A DNA stretch of 56,712 nt from an uncultured Paraglaciecola sp. (GTDB lineage: Bacteria; Pseudomonadota; Gammaproteobacteria; Enterobacterales; Alteromonadaceae): assembly GCF_937123705.1 (NCBI RefSeq), contig NZ_CAKZKO010000155.1, positions 1 to 56,712 of the forward strand, given 5' to 3'. The notes under the pieces are model-generated. The model saw only the letters and a list, made by a program, of their open reading frames with translations. It was not told the origin of the DNA and did not search any database. Below are positions 38,514 to 49,200 of this stretch, in pieces. Both the position numbers and the translations under genes were made by a program. Within the stretch, counting starts at the first letter, position 1. Every line of letters starts with the position of its first letter.

Positions 38514-38531
38514 TAAAAAGAGTAGATAATT

Positions 38532-39830
38532 ATGAAAATGAAAAATTTACGCTGGTGGGTAATTGCATTGATCGCGTTAGCTACCGTTATAAATTATATA
38601 GATCGCTCGGCGTTAAGTGTTTTGTGGCCAGATATTGTTGAGGATTTGTTTCCTGATGAGTCAGCGCTAGAGCGCAAACAAATCTATGCCAACATCTCGA
38701 TTGTGTTCATTTTGTCTTATGCCTTTGGTCAAGCCATATTTGGCAAAATATTCGATTGGGTGGGCACTCGAATGGGGTTTGTGTTGTCGATTGGCTTTTG
38801 GTCACTTGCCACTGCCGCTCATGCGTTTGCTCAAGGGGCTCTTAGTTTTTCCATCTTTAGAGCGATTTTAGGTGTGTCAGAAGCCGGAAACTGGCCTGGT
38901 GCCGCTAAAAGTAATGCCGATTGGTTCCCAACTAAAGAGCGTGCTTTAGCTCAAGGTATTTTTAATTCTGGAGCAGCGATTGGCGGCATCATCGCTATTC
39001 CACTAATTGCCTACTTGACAGTATATTTTAGCTGGCAAATGGTGTTTGTGGTGATTGGTTTAGTGGGGTTATTGTGGCTTATTCCTTGGATTATTCTTGT
39101 TAAGGCGCCACCTGAGTCTCATCCTTGGATCACTGCACAAGAGCGTGAATATATTTTAACAGGGCAAAAAGTCACGGTCGCCGCTCAAACAACGGTTGCA
39201 GATGAATATAACCCATCAACAGCCGAGTTACTCTCTCGTAAACAGAGTTGGGGTGTCATCATTGCTTCTGCTGCTATTGATCCTATTTGGTGGTTGTTTG
39301 TTTTTTGGATCCCAATTTATCTAAACGAAGTATACGCAATGGATGTAAAAGCCATAGGAATTTATGGTTGGGTGCCATATGTTGGCGCTATGGTTGGCGC
39401 GTGGTTTGGTGGTTTATTGGCTCAGAACCGTTTAAAAGCGGGATGGAATACCGATAAAACGCGTAAATTAACCATTACTTTGGGTTGTTTGATCATGTTA
39501 CCGGCACTGTTAGCCATGGCAAATCCCGGAGGTCCAACTACAGCGGTGATGATTATGGCGGTTATTTTATTTGGTTTCCAAACGGCCATTGGTAACGTGC
39601 AAACCTTACCTAGTGATCTCTATGGTAAAAAAGCAGTGGGTACATTGGCTGGTTTTTCAGGTATGGCGGCTAAGTTGGGGGCTTTAGGCCTTACCGCGCT
39701 TGTCCCTATTCTAACGGCTGATGGTAACTACACACCGGCATTTGTAATAGGCGCATCGTTAGCGGTGATTGCTATGGTCGCTGTGTGGGTCCTTATTCCT
39801 AAAATAGAGCCGTTAAAGTCTCTTAAGTAA
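38532..39830 (+). CDS. MFS transporter, hexuronate (ExuT) family
   Basis: Inner-membrane proton-coupled symporter of 432 residues with 12 hydrophobic segments in two halves. The first helix reads VINYIDRSALSVLWPDI, matching the anion:cation symporter subfamily of hexuronate transporters, and the loop motif GKIFDWVGTRMGF is present. With its neighbours it probably imports unsaturated uronates or DEH. It starts 18 bases after the PL6 stop and is followed 66 bases later by the KDG kinase gene, so all three are likely one operon. Confidence 0.9.
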   Translation: MKMKNLRWWVIALIALATVINYIDRSALSVLWPDIVEDLFPDESALERKQIYANISIVFILSYAFGQAIFGKIFDWVGTRMGFVLSIGFWSLATAAHAFAQGALSFSIFRAILGVSEAGNWPGAAKSNADWFPTKERALAQGIFNSGAAIGGIIAIPLIAYLTVYFSWQMVFVVIGLVGLLWLIPWIILVKAPPESHPWITAQEREYILTGQKVTVAAQTTVADEYNPSTAELLSRKQSWGVIIASAAIDPIWWLFVFWIPIYLNEVYAMDVKAIGIYGWVPYVGAMVGAWFGGLLAQNRLKAGWNTDKTRKLTITLGCLIMLPALLAMANPGGPTTAVMIMAVILFGFQTAIGNVQTLPSDLYGKKAVGTLAGFSGMAAKLGALGLTALVPILTADGNYTPAFVIGASLAVIAMVAVWVLIPKIEPLKSLK

Positions 39831-39849
39831 GTCGTTGTCGAATATAAAT

Positions 39850-39874
39850 AAGCGAAGCTCGTTGAGCTTTGCTT
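39850..39874 (+). other. Hairpin between transporter and KDG kinase genes
   Basis: AAGCGAAGCTC and GAGCTTTGCTT pair over 11 bp (one G-T) with a three-base loop. With only a weak T-rich tail, it may attenuate transcription or process the mRNA between the two genes. Confidence 0.45.
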
Positions 39875-39896
39875 TGTCTCAATTTCAAGGTTTATT

Positions 39897-40832
39897 ATGC
39901 AAAAAATAGTGTTAATGGGCGAATGTATGCTGGAATTACGTCAAGCGAAAGATGGGCTAATGCTGCGCTCTTTTGCAGGCGACACTTTCAATACAGCTGT
40001 GTATATGAAACGCATATCGGCAGAGCAAGATGTTGCCTTTATGACCGGCCTTGGGCAGGACACCATTAGCCAGCAATTAATATCAGTTTGCCGATCTGAG
40101 AATCTGAACAATCAGCATATTTCTACCAAGAGCGAGCGCCATCCAGGTATTTATTTGGTGGAAACTGATGAGCAGGGCGAGCGTTCATTCTTGTATTGGC
40201 GTGATAAGTCTGCCGCTAAAGAAGTCATGCAATTTGTTGACGAACAAGCTATAGCTGAACTTTGTCAGGCTGATTTGTTTTTCTTTTCGGGTATCTCAAT
40301 TGCGATTCTAGAAACGGAACACAGAGCTGCTTTTTGGGCAATGCTTGAGCGTTTAAAGTCTGCAGGTGTAAAAATTGGCTTTGACCCTAATTACCGGCCT
40401 CGATTATGGAATGGCCCAGAGGATGCCATTGCAGAATTCACAAAAGCGTACGCCGCCTGCGATATTATGATGCCTGGAGTAGAGGATTTTAAACTGCTGT
40501 ATGACATCGAAACCTTAGATGACATTCTAGCGTTTTGTCAGCCTTTTAATATTGATGAAGTGGTGCTTAAAAATGGTCCCGAGAGCGTGTATTGCCAAGT
40601 CAAGGGTGAATTGACCCATGTGGTCGTCACGCCCGTTACTTATGTAGTGGACACCACGTCAGCGGGTGACTCATTTAATGGTGTGTATTTAAGTGCTAGG
40701 TTGGCGGGCAAAGATGTGACCTCTTCGGTTGAATTGGCGTCTGCAGCGGCTGGGATCGTCATTCAACATCCAGGAGCGATTGCCCCAGTTGAATCATTTG
40801 CCGGTATTCGTAATAGTTTTGCTGACTATTAA
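39897..40832 (+). CDS. kdgK: 2-dehydro-3-deoxygluconokinase
   Basis: Cytosolic PfkB-family kinase phosphorylating 2-keto-3-deoxygluconate to KDPG, the entry to the Entner-Doudoroff lower branch. The 311-residue sequence has the N-terminal LMGECMLELR, the glycine-rich FAGDTFNTAVYMKR, FDPNYRPRLW (162-171) and the catalytic DTTSAGDSFNG with Asp258 as base. AAGG lies six bases before the ATG. It is the last gene of the PL6-transporter-kinase run. No KDPG aldolase gene is in the window. Confidence 0.92.
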   Translation: MQKIVLMGECMLELRQAKDGLMLRSFAGDTFNTAVYMKRISAEQDVAFMTGLGQDTISQQLISVCRSENLNNQHISTKSERHPGIYLVETDEQGERSFLYWRDKSAAKEVMQFVDEQAIAELCQADLFFFSGISIAILETEHRAAFWAMLERLKSAGVKIGFDPNYRPRLWNGPEDAIAEFTKAYAACDIMMPGVEDFKLLYDIETLDDILAFCQPFNIDEVVLKNGPESVYCQVKGELTHVVVTPVTYVVDTTSAGDSFNGVYLSARLAGKDVTSSVELASAAAGIVIQHPGAIAPVESFAGIRNSFADY

Positions 40833-40894
40833 TCACTCACTAATTATTTCTTTAACTTCTCAGCTTCATTCTGCAAAGTCCAACAGCCCTTAAA

Positions 40895-40924
40895 AACGAT
40901 TAGTTGTTTTTTCAGCTAATCGTT
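40895..40924 (+). terminator. Possible terminator after kdgK
   Basis: AACGATTAG and CTAATCGTT form a perfect 9-bp stem around a T-rich 12-base loop, 63 bases past the kdgK stop. No T-run follows the stem. Confidence 0.4.
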
Positions 40925-41053
40925 GGCTACTCTTCATCCAACAAACAATTACTTAGTGAATCTAAGATATAATTGTTATGAATTTACAATCCATTCTTAA
41001 ATAATACATATTTATTATAGTTCTTAAATTAGTACTTAAACTTTGAGGTTTCT

Positions 41054-42226
41054 ATGATGATTATCGGGTTCCCTGCTGAGCTTAAGTCTCAGGAGAAACG
41101 TTGCTCTGTATTACCAGCCAACGTTAAAGCGTACAAATTATTGGGTGCAACGGTGCAAGTGCAAGCCGGTATAGGCAAACACATCCATGTGAGTGATGAT
41201 GAGTATGCACAAGCCGGTGCAGACATTGTTGCCAGTCGCGAAACGCTGTTAACAAAAGCCGATCTGGTGCTTAGTTTACATAAACTAAGTGACGATGATT
41301 TAGCCCATGTTAAAGGGAATGCGCTTATCGTTAGTTATCTAGACCCATTTAATGAGCGGGAGTTTGTGACTAATTTATGTGATAAGAATATCACTAGTAT
41401 TAGCATGGAAATGATCCCACGCATCAGCCGTTGTCAGAAAATGGATGCCCTTAGTTCGCAGGCTAGTTTGGCAGGCTACGTGATGGTAATGCAGGCCGTC
41501 AATCACCTAGACAGCGTATTACCTATGATGATGACACCAGCAGGCACACTTAAACCCGCTAAAGTGTTTGTGATTGGTGCGGGTGTTGCCGGGCTACAAG
41601 CCATAGCCACGGCCAAACGTTTAGGCGCAAGTGTAACCGCCTTTGATACCCGTACTGTGGTTGCCGAACAAGTGCAATCTTTAGGAGCTAAATTTTTAGA
41701 TATTGATTTGGGCGAAACCGGCGAAACCGGACAAGGTTACGCACAGGCACTGACTCAAGAACAAATGCAAATTCAGCAGCGCGAACAAGCTAAGTGTATT
41801 GCCGACTCTGATATCGTTATCACCACCGCGCAGTTATTTGGGCGTAAACCCCCCGTGTTAATTGACTCACAAACCATAGACAGCATGAAGCCGGGCAGCG
41901 TGATTGTGGATATGGCCGCCGAAAATGGCGGAAACGTGCAAGGCTCCGTTGCTACACAAGTCGTGACGCAATCTGGGGTCACTATTATTGGCACAGGTTA
42001 TTGGGCCAATGGAGTAGCCAAACATGCCACCCAAATGTATGCCAATAACCTACAAAATTTAATCAGTGAGTTTTGGTCGAAAGAAGACAATAAATTTGCC
42101 TTAGATATTGAAGATGAAGTGCAATCTGGCTGTGTGATTACCCATCAAGGGCAAGTGGTGAACGCCATGCTGAAGTCGATTTACGACGCCAACGACGCAA
42201 AACCAAACGATAAAGAGGAAGCCTAA
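41054..42226 (+). CDS. pntAA: NAD(P) transhydrogenase subunit alpha, part 1
   Basis: NAD(H)-binding domain I of the proton-translocating transhydrogenase that moves hydride between NADH and NADP. The 390-residue protein shows IGFPAELKSQEKRCSVLP at the start, PRISRCQKMDALSSQASLAGY, the nucleotide motif VFVIGAGVAGLQAIATAKRLGA and VTAFDTRTVVAEQVQSLGA. The membrane part found at the end of E. coli PntA is here a separate gene, so this is a split-alpha system. GAGG precedes the ATG. Its stop overlaps the next start as TAATG. The genes may serve the redox needs of uronate breakdown, but this is only proximity. Confidence 0.93.
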   Translation: MMIIGFPAELKSQEKRCSVLPANVKAYKLLGATVQVQAGIGKHIHVSDDEYAQAGADIVASRETLLTKADLVLSLHKLSDDDLAHVKGNALIVSYLDPFNEREFVTNLCDKNITSISMEMIPRISRCQKMDALSSQASLAGYVMVMQAVNHLDSVLPMMMTPAGTLKPAKVFVIGAGVAGLQAIATAKRLGASVTAFDTRTVVAEQVQSLGAKFLDIDLGETGETGQGYAQALTQEQMQIQQREQAKCIADSDIVITTAQLFGRKPPVLIDSQTIDSMKPGSVIVDMAAENGGNVQGSVATQVVTQSGVTIIGTGYWANGVAKHATQMYANNLQNLISEFWSKEDNKFALDIEDEVQSGCVITHQGQVVNAMLKSIYDANDAKPNDKEEA

Positions 42227-42507
42227 TGGACGCCGTATATTTATTATTTATTTTACTTTTGTCGATTTTTGTTGGTTTTGAGCTGATTCAAAAAGTCCCT
42301 GCAACCTTACACACACCTTTGATGTCGGGTGCCAATGCGATTTCGGGTATCACAGTGGTTGGGGCCTTAGCATTAGCGGGTAACGATGCCATGGGTGAAT
42401 ACGCCGCTTATCTCGGTGCCTTTGCGGTATTTTTGGCCACGATTAACGTTGTTGGTGGGTATTTGGTCACAGACCGAATGCTTTCCATGTTCAAGAAAAA
42501 GCAGTAG
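42226..42507 (+). CDS. pntAB: NAD(P) transhydrogenase subunit alpha, part 2
   Basis: Membrane part of the alpha subunit, 93 residues with three hydrophobic segments. The segment TLHTPLMSGANAISGITVVGALALAG aligns with the C-terminal membrane region of E. coli PntA, including the conserved HTPLMS and NAISG. It is coupled to pntAA by a one-base stop-start overlap and lies nine bases from pntB. Confidence 0.93.
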   Translation: MDAVYLLFILLLSIFVGFELIQKVPATLHTPLMSGANAISGITVVGALALAGNDAMGEYAAYLGAFAVFLATINVVGGYLVTDRMLSMFKKKQ

Positions 42508-42516
42508 GGGAATACC

Positions 42517-43920
42517 ATGATAGAGTCAACTACCACCAATTTGGTGATCAATTTCACTTACGTGCTTTCTGCGGCGTTATTTATATTTGGTTTAAAACTA
42601 CTTGGCCATCCTTCGTCAGCTCGAAAAGGTAATTTTCTGTCTGCGTTGGCTATGCTTGTGGCCATAGTTGTCACTATGTTCGACCAACAAATTGTCAGTT
42701 TTGAAATGATAGCCATTGCCATGATTGCGGGTAGCCTAGTTGGTGTACTTGCCGCGCGTATGGTCGCTATGACCGCCATGCCAGAAATGGTGTCGTTACT
42801 TAATGGCATAGGTGGTCTTGCTAGTTTATTTGTTGCATGGGCAACTATTGCAACAGGCACAGAATTAAGTGCCTTTACTATGGTGGTGACATTTTTGGCA
42901 TTGCTAATAGGTGGCGTGACCTTTTCTGGCAGTTTAATCGCTTGGGCAAAACTAAGTGAACGCATTACTGGGCGCTCTGTTACTTTTGTGGGGCAGGCAG
43001 CACTTAATAGTTTACTGGTGCTCACCATTGTTATAGTGGGTTATCTTTTTGTGACACAGCCAGCCTCCATAGCGGGAATGAATATTGACCCTGCTACCGT
43101 GTTATATATCGCCATGGGATTAGCTCTGTTATTTGGGATAATGCTAGTACTACCCATTGGTGGAGCAGATATGCCTGTGGTTATATCGCTACTTAATTCC
43201 TACTCGGGACTAGCCGCCTGTGCCGCCGGTTTTGCACTACATAACAATATTTTGATTGTGGCAGGTTCATTGGTAGGTGCCAGTGGCATAATTTTAACCA
43301 ATATCATGTGTAAGGCCATGAACCGCTCGTTATCTAATGTTTTGTTTAGTGGATTTATGTCGGTGTCTAAATCTGACATGGTTATCGAAGGAGAGGTAAA
43401 ACCATTATCTGCCGACGATGCATACTACGTGTTAGAAGCCGCTCAATCTGTGGTGGTAATTCCAGGTTACGGTATGGCAGTGGCCCAAGCACAACATGCT
43501 ATGAAAGAGTTGCAAGAACAATTAGAAGAAAACGGTGCCGAAGTCGCTTACGCCATTCACCCAGTTGCAGGGCGGATGCCGGGTCATATGAACGTACTGT
43601 TAGCCGAAGCTGACGTGTCATATGAACATTTATTTGAAATGGATGATATCAACAAGCGCATTCAAAACTTCGACGTGGCTATGGTGATTGGTGCCAACGA
43701 CGTGGTTAACCCCGCCGCTCGCGAAATGAAAGGCAGCCCCATTTACGGTATGCCCGTCATCAACGCAGACTTAGCGAAGAATGTATTTGTGTTAAAACGT
43801 GGCATGGCCTCTGGATTTGCTGGCATTGACAATCCATTATTCTTCAAGCCTAACACTCGAATGATTTTTGGTGATGCAAAGGAAACCTTAAGCGCAATGG
43901 TTAGGCAGTTTTCAGATTAA
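42517..43920 (+). CDS. pntB: NAD(P) transhydrogenase subunit beta
   Basis: Beta subunit holding membrane domain II and NADP(H)-binding domain III. The 467-residue protein has about eight hydrophobic segments up to residue 265, including MPVVISLLNSYSGLAACAAGF, then the soluble domain with VVVIPGYGMAVAQAQHA, HPVAGRMPGHMNVLLAEA, VIGANDVVNPAA and VLKRGMASGFAGIDNPLF, all typical NADP(H)-binding elements. AGGGGAA precedes the start. It closes the pnt operon, 35 bases before the convergent tetR-type gene. Confidence 0.95.
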   Translation: MIESTTTNLVINFTYVLSAALFIFGLKLLGHPSSARKGNFLSALAMLVAIVVTMFDQQIVSFEMIAIAMIAGSLVGVLAARMVAMTAMPEMVSLLNGIGGLASLFVAWATIATGTELSAFTMVVTFLALLIGGVTFSGSLIAWAKLSERITGRSVTFVGQAALNSLLVLTIVIVGYLFVTQPASIAGMNIDPATVLYIAMGLALLFGIMLVLPIGGADMPVVISLLNSYSGLAACAAGFALHNNILIVAGSLVGASGIILTNIMCKAMNRSLSNVLFSGFMSVSKSDMVIEGEVKPLSADDAYYVLEAAQSVVVIPGYGMAVAQAQHAMKELQEQLEENGAEVAYAIHPVAGRMPGHMNVLLAEADVSYEHLFEMDDINKRIQNFDVAMVIGANDVVNPAAREMKGSPIYGMPVINADLAKNVFVLKRGMASGFAGIDNPLFFKPNTRMIFGDAKETLSAMVRQFSD

Positions 43921-43955
43921 TTGTCATTTAATTAAACGCTTGATAAAGAGTAAAC

Positions 43956-44570
43956 TTATTGGATACGGACAAAGCTAGCTAACGCGAAATTGGCCACCTC
44001 AAGTAATTGGGCTTCGGTGGCGCCGCTGCTAGCTTGTACAGCCATACCTTGTAACATGGTACTTAAATAACGAGCCAAAACCTGCACATCGGCATCTTTG
44101 CTTAAGTCACCTTGTGCTTTAGCTAGTTCGAAACGGGCTCTAATTTGTTCTTCATTGTTCTGGCGGCGCTTAATTAATTCTTCTTTAACCCCAGTTGCCG
44201 CCTCGCTACAAGCCAAGGCGCCTTGCACCATGACACACCCTTGTGGATGAGATGGATCAGACATATTTTTTGCCGCACCTAACAACATAAACTCAGCCAC
44301 TTGGTAGGCGCTAGGTTGTGCTAAAGCAGGTTTGAAAAAACTACAGGGTCGATTTTCGTAGAACTCAATAGCCTTTAAAAATAACTGTTCTTTATTACCA
44401 AAAGCGGAATACAAGCTGGTTTTATTGATCCCCATTGCGGCGGTCAAGTCAGCTAAAGAAGCGCCGTCGTATCCTTTATCCCAAAATACTTCTAAGGCTT
44501 TCTCAAGGGTGGCTTGCTCGTCAAAAGCCCGAGGTCTACCCACTGCAACAGTACCCGTAGCTGTATTCAT
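43956..44570 (-). CDS. TetR family repressor of the adjacent RND pump
   Basis: A 204-residue regulator with an N-terminal helix-turn-helix (about 16-62: ALEVFWDKGYDGASLADLTAAMG, INKTSLYSAFGNKEQLF) and a helical ligand domain. A C-terminal TetR_C-like pattern, ATGVKEELIKRRQNNEEQIRAR, follows. AGGAA lies eight bases before the ATG. It is divergent from the RND adaptor gene, with three near-identical palindromic sites between them, so it probably represses itself and the pump until it binds a drug or metabolite. Confidence 0.88.
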   Translation of the reverse strand: MNTATGTVAVGRPRAFDEQATLEKALEVFWDKGYDGASLADLTAAMGINKTSLYSAFGNKEQLFLKAIEFYENRPCSFFKPALAQPSAYQVAEFMLLGAAKNMSDPSHPQGCVMVQGALACSEAATGVKEELIKRRQNNEEQIRARFELAKAQGDLSKDADVQVLARYLSTMLQGMAVQASSGATEAQLLEVANFALASFVRIQ

Positions 44571-44640
44571 TATTTAGTTCCTGCTCTTAAATGTAAGCAC
44601 ATGGTAAACAGCTTGTTAAGCTTTGTCTATATTGAATTTG

Positions 44641-44911
44641 TACTATTCAGTACGAAAAGTAAAGGGTTCACAAACAAGTTTTGAGTCATTCACACCCTTT
44701 TGCTAATCAATTTTAATGCAGTCCTTCATCTGAACGCTATGTATTTTGGGGCTGTTAAGGAAAGTTAGTAACGCTATAGACTTAGCTGCAACAGTTGCTT
44801 GTTTTCAAGACACTATAGAATGTCGATCTTAGTTAGATTAAAAATAACTTACCAATCGGTACGCAAATGGATTGACTAAACACTTTATATCTATATTCTT
44901 ACCGACCAGTA
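44641..44911. promoter_or_regulatory. Three TetR operator-like sites
   Basis: TACTATTCAGTACG (44641), TACCAATCGGTACG (44850) and TACCGACCAGTACG (44900) share the pattern TACY-N4-RGTACG (one base off in the third). The first is 71 bases from the TetR start, the other two 50 bases apart just upstream of the adaptor gene. The remaining sequence of this 392-bp gap shows no gene. Confidence 0.6.
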
Positions 44912-44971
44912 CGTAATTGTGGGTTTTAAAAATCAAACCCGAATAAATTAAAACGATAGGAAATGAATATC

Positions 44972-46219
44972 ATGAGTAAAAAACACGCCATACAGAAGTC
45001 TTTGCTAGTAGCTATCACCAGCATAATGTTGGCTGCTTGTGGTAATTCAGAGCCATCCACTCAAGTAGCGCCTCAAATGGTACCTCAAGTGAGTGTGGCC
45101 ACAGTGGTGAACGAACGCATCACAGAGTGGGACGAATTCACCGGTCGCTTACAAGCGCCACAAACCGTGACCTTAGTACCAAGAGTCTCAGGTTATATTG
45201 AAAATGTATTGTTTGCAGAAGGTGCGGTAGTCACCAAAGGCGAAGTGCTGTTTCAGATTGACTCGCGAGCGTTTAAAGCCGAAGTAGATCGCTTAAAGGG
45301 AGAGTTACTCAGTGCGCAGAGCGCCTTTACTCAAGCAAAAAATGACTTTAATCGTGCCAGTACATTAAGAGAGCAACGCGCGGTATCTATGGAAATTCTC
45401 GATAGTCGTTTAGCCCGTAAACAACAAACAGGCGCTACCGTTGCCTCGGTATCCGCAGCCCTAGTGAGGGCGGAGCTTGACTTGTCTTATACCCAAGTTA
45501 CGGCACCGATTTCTGGTCGGGTTTCTTATGCCCAAATCACCGCAGGTAATTTTGTGACTGCAGGGCAAAGTATACTGACCAAGCTAGTGTCTATGGACAA
45601 AATGTATGCGTATTTCGATGTAGATGAACAAAGCTATTTAAAATACAAGCAACTTGCTCAGTCTGGTGAAGGCTCGGGTACGCGTCATACCACGGGTAAT
45701 CCGGTATATATGGCTTTAGCTAGTGAAGAGGAGTATGTACATGCGGGCAGTATCGATTTTGTCGATAACGCAGTAAATCATCAAACGGGCACTATACGTA
45801 TACGCGCAACGTTTGCTAATCAAGATCAAGCCTTGTTACCAGGTTTGTTTGCTCGGATTAAATTGACCGCCAGCCAAGCATATCAGGGGATTTTAATTAA
45901 TGAGAAAGCAGTGGGTACAGATCTCAACAGAAAATTTGTATTAGTGGTAGGTCAAGACAATCAACTTGAGTATCGTCAAGTGGTGTTAGGCGAAAAAATC
46001 AAAGGGTTGCGCTTAGTAACGGAAGGGCTCAATCCTGAAGAGCACATAGTTGTAAATGGCTTGCAGCGAGTTCGACCAAAAATGCTGATACAACCAAAGT
46101 GGGTCGAGATGGTCAGTGACGAGACGCTGAGCGCACTGCGTCACCAACAAAAATTGTTAGATCACAGTAACAATGAGTTGATGGCTCAAGCCCACGAATC
46201 ACTAACAGATCGCAGTTAA
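44972..46219 (+). CDS. RND efflux periplasmic adaptor subunit (AcrA/MexA family)
   Basis: Membrane fusion lipoprotein joining the RND pump to an outer-membrane channel. It has a lipobox SIMLAACGN (lipidated cysteine near residue 23), a barrel-sandwich half VSGYIENVLFAEGAVVTKGEVLFQID, a coiled-coil hairpin (about 90-150), and the second sandwich half YTQVTAPISGRVSYAQITAGNFV, followed by beta-barrel and membrane-proximal domains. The ATG at 44972 has AGGA nine bases upstream; the ATG at 44963 lies too close to it. It starts the two-gene operon; no outer-membrane factor gene is present, so TolC is probably shared. Confidence 0.92.
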   Translation: MSKKHAIQKSLLVAITSIMLAACGNSEPSTQVAPQMVPQVSVATVVNERITEWDEFTGRLQAPQTVTLVPRVSGYIENVLFAEGAVVTKGEVLFQIDSRAFKAEVDRLKGELLSAQSAFTQAKNDFNRASTLREQRAVSMEILDSRLARKQQTGATVASVSAALVRAELDLSYTQVTAPISGRVSYAQITAGNFVTAGQSILTKLVSMDKMYAYFDVDEQSYLKYKQLAQSGEGSGTRHTTGNPVYMALASEEEYVHAGSIDFVDNAVNHQTGTIRIRATFANQDQALLPGLFARIKLTASQAYQGILINEKAVGTDLNRKFVLVVGQDNQLEYRQVVLGEKIKGLRLVTEGLNPEEHIVVNGLQRVRPKMLIQPKWVEMVSDETLSALRHQQKLLDHSNNELMAQAHESLTDRS

Positions 46220-46229
46220 GGGGACGGCC

Positions 46230-49200
46230 ATGTTTTCACAATTTTTCATTGGCCGCCCAATTTTTGCGGCGGTTATCTCTCTTGTATTTTTGATTGTGGG
46301 CGCTATCTCTGTATGGCAACTACCGATCACCGAGTACCCAGAAGTGGTGCCACCTACAGTAGTGGTAACGGCTAATTATCCAGGTGCCAACCCCAAAGTG
46401 ATTGCCGAAACTGTTGCTTCGCCCCTAGAGCAAGAAATTAACGGCGTAGAAAATATGCTGTATATGTCTTCGCAAGCTACGTCTGATGGGCGAATGACTT
46501 TAACTATTACCTTTGCCATTGGCACCGATGTGGATTTGGCGCAAACCCAAGTTCAAAGTCGAGTAGAGCGCGCTAAACCGCGCTTACCAGAAGAGGTGCA
46601 ACGCTTAGGTGTGGTAACGGCAAAGTCGTCTCCTGATTTAACTATGGTGGTGCATCTTACTTCACCCGATAAACGCTATGATATGCTGTATTTGTCGAAC
46701 TACGCGGTACTCAATGTAAAAGATGAGCTAGCCCGTGTCGAAGGTGTGGGTCAGGTGCGCGTCTTTGGTGCAGGTGATTACAGTATGCGGGTTTGGCTAG
46801 ACCCCAATAAAGTGGCAGCCTTAGGTCTGTCACCGGCCAATATAGTGGCGGCAATTCGTGAACAAAATCAACAAGCGGCGGCGGGTAGCTTAGGTGCCCA
46901 GCCAAGTGGAAGTAGTGATTTTCAACTGTTAATCAACGTTAAAGGCCGTTTGACCACAGTTGAAGAGTTTGCCGACATCATCATTAAAGTGGGTGAACAA
47001 GGGCAAATAAGCCGCTTAAAAGACGTTGCACGCGTTGAACTTGGCGCCGCATCTTACGCATTGCGCTCTATGCTCGACAACCAAGATGCCGCTGCCATGC
47101 CGGTGTTTCAAGCTTCTGGTTCAAACGCCATTCAAATTTCAAATGATGTGCGTAGTAAAATGGCTGAGTTAGCCAAAACATTTCCAGAGGGTTTAAGTTA
47201 CGACATTGTGTACGACCCAACCGTATTCGTTCGTGACTCGATTGATGCTGTGATAAAAACCTTGTTTGAAGCGCTGTTGCTGGTGGTATTAGTGGTGGTG
47301 CTATTTTTACAAACTTGGCGCGCTTCTATTATTCCTTTGGTTGCTGTACCTGTTTCTTTAGTAGGCACTTTCGCCTTTATGCATTTGCTAGGTTTCTCGC
47401 TAAATGCCTTATCGTTATTTGGTTTAGTGTTAGCCATAGGCATAGTGGTAGATGACGCCATAGTAGTAGTGGAAAACGTCGAACGTAATATTGCCGAAGG
47501 CCTTGCGCCTGTCGCGGCTACACAAAAAGCCATGAAAGAAGTCACCGGCCCTATTGTGGCCACAACTTTGGTATTGGCGGCGGTATTTATTCCGACTGCG
47601 TTTATGTCAGGTTTAACTGGGCAATTTTACCTACAATTTGCGCTTACCATCACTATTTCGACCTTTATTTCTGCTATTAACTCTTTGACCTTAAGTCCGG
47701 CTTTGTCAGCGCTATTACTTAAAAGTCCGCAGCAGAAAAAAGATTGGCTAACCCTTGCCATGGATAAGTTATTGGGGGGCTGGTTATTTAACCCCTTTAA
47801 CCGTTTCTTTACCCGTTTATCACAAGGCTACGGCTGGGTGGTTAAGAAAACTCTGCGATTTGGTATATTGGTAGGTGTTATATATTTAGGTTTAGTCGGC
47901 GTAACGGGTTTGCAATTTGCCACTACGGCAAGCGGCTATGTGCCAGCTCAAGATAAACAATATTTGATAGCCTTTGCGCAATTACCTGATGCCTCGTCAC
48001 TTGAACGCACCGAAGCTGTGGTCAAAGAGATGTCACGCATTGCGCTAGCACAGCCAGGCGTAGCACACTCGGTTGCCTTCCCTGGCTTGAGTATCAACGG
48101 CTTTACTAATAGCACTAGCAGCGGAATTGTATTCACTCCATTGGATGATTTTGCAGAGCGAGAGGATCCTGCATTATCAGCAGATGCTATCGCTGCGGCG
48201 CTCAATAAAAAATTTGCGGCCATTGAAGATGCCTATATTGCTATATTTCCCCCGCCGCCCGTACAAGGTTTAGGCACCATAGGCGGGTTTAGATTACAAA
48301 TTCAAGATCGTGCCAATTATGGTTACGAAGAGCTGTATAAAGTCACAATGCAAGTGATGCAAAAAGCTTGGGCTACCCCTGAATTAGCAGGAGTTTTCTC
48401 AAGTTATCAAATCAATGTACCGCAATTAGGTATAGACATTGACCGTACCAAAGCAAAACAGCAATCGGTGTCGTTGCATGAATTATTTACCACTTTGCAA
48501 GGTTACATGGGCTCAGTCTACGCCAATGACTTCAATCAATTTGGCCGTACTTATCAAGTGAAAGTGCAAGCCGATGAGCAGTTTAGACAAACACCTGAAC
48601 ATATTGCTCAGCTTAAAGTGCGTAACAATAATGGTGACATGGTGCCTATTGGTTCATTCATTCAGATTAACAATACTGCCGGGCCTGATCGTGTTATGCA
48701 TTACAATGGATTTACTACGGCCGAGATTAACGGAGGTGCAGCACCCGGTTTTAGTTCCGGCCAAGCACAAGCCGCGATCGAGAAAATTTTGGCCGAAACT
48801 CTACCAAATGGCATGAGCTACGAGTGGACCGAATTGACCTATCAACAGATATTGGCTGGTAATGCAGGCATGTATATCTTCCCGTTAATCATCCTCTTGG
48901 TATTTATGGTTTTGGCAGCGCAGTACGAGAGCCTTAGTTTACCTCTGGCAATCATTTTGATTATTCCTATGACCTTATTGTCAGCGTTAAGCGGTGTATT
49001 AATAGCGGGAGGAGACAATAATATATTCACCCAAATAGGCTTCATTGTGCTAGTGGGACTGGCAACCAAAAATGCTATTTTAATCGTTGAATTTGCCAAG
49101 GAACTACAAGATGAAGGCCGCACTGCCTATCAAGCGATACTTGAAGCAGGTAGATTGCGCTTACGCCCCATATTAATGACCTCAATCGCTTTTATTATGG

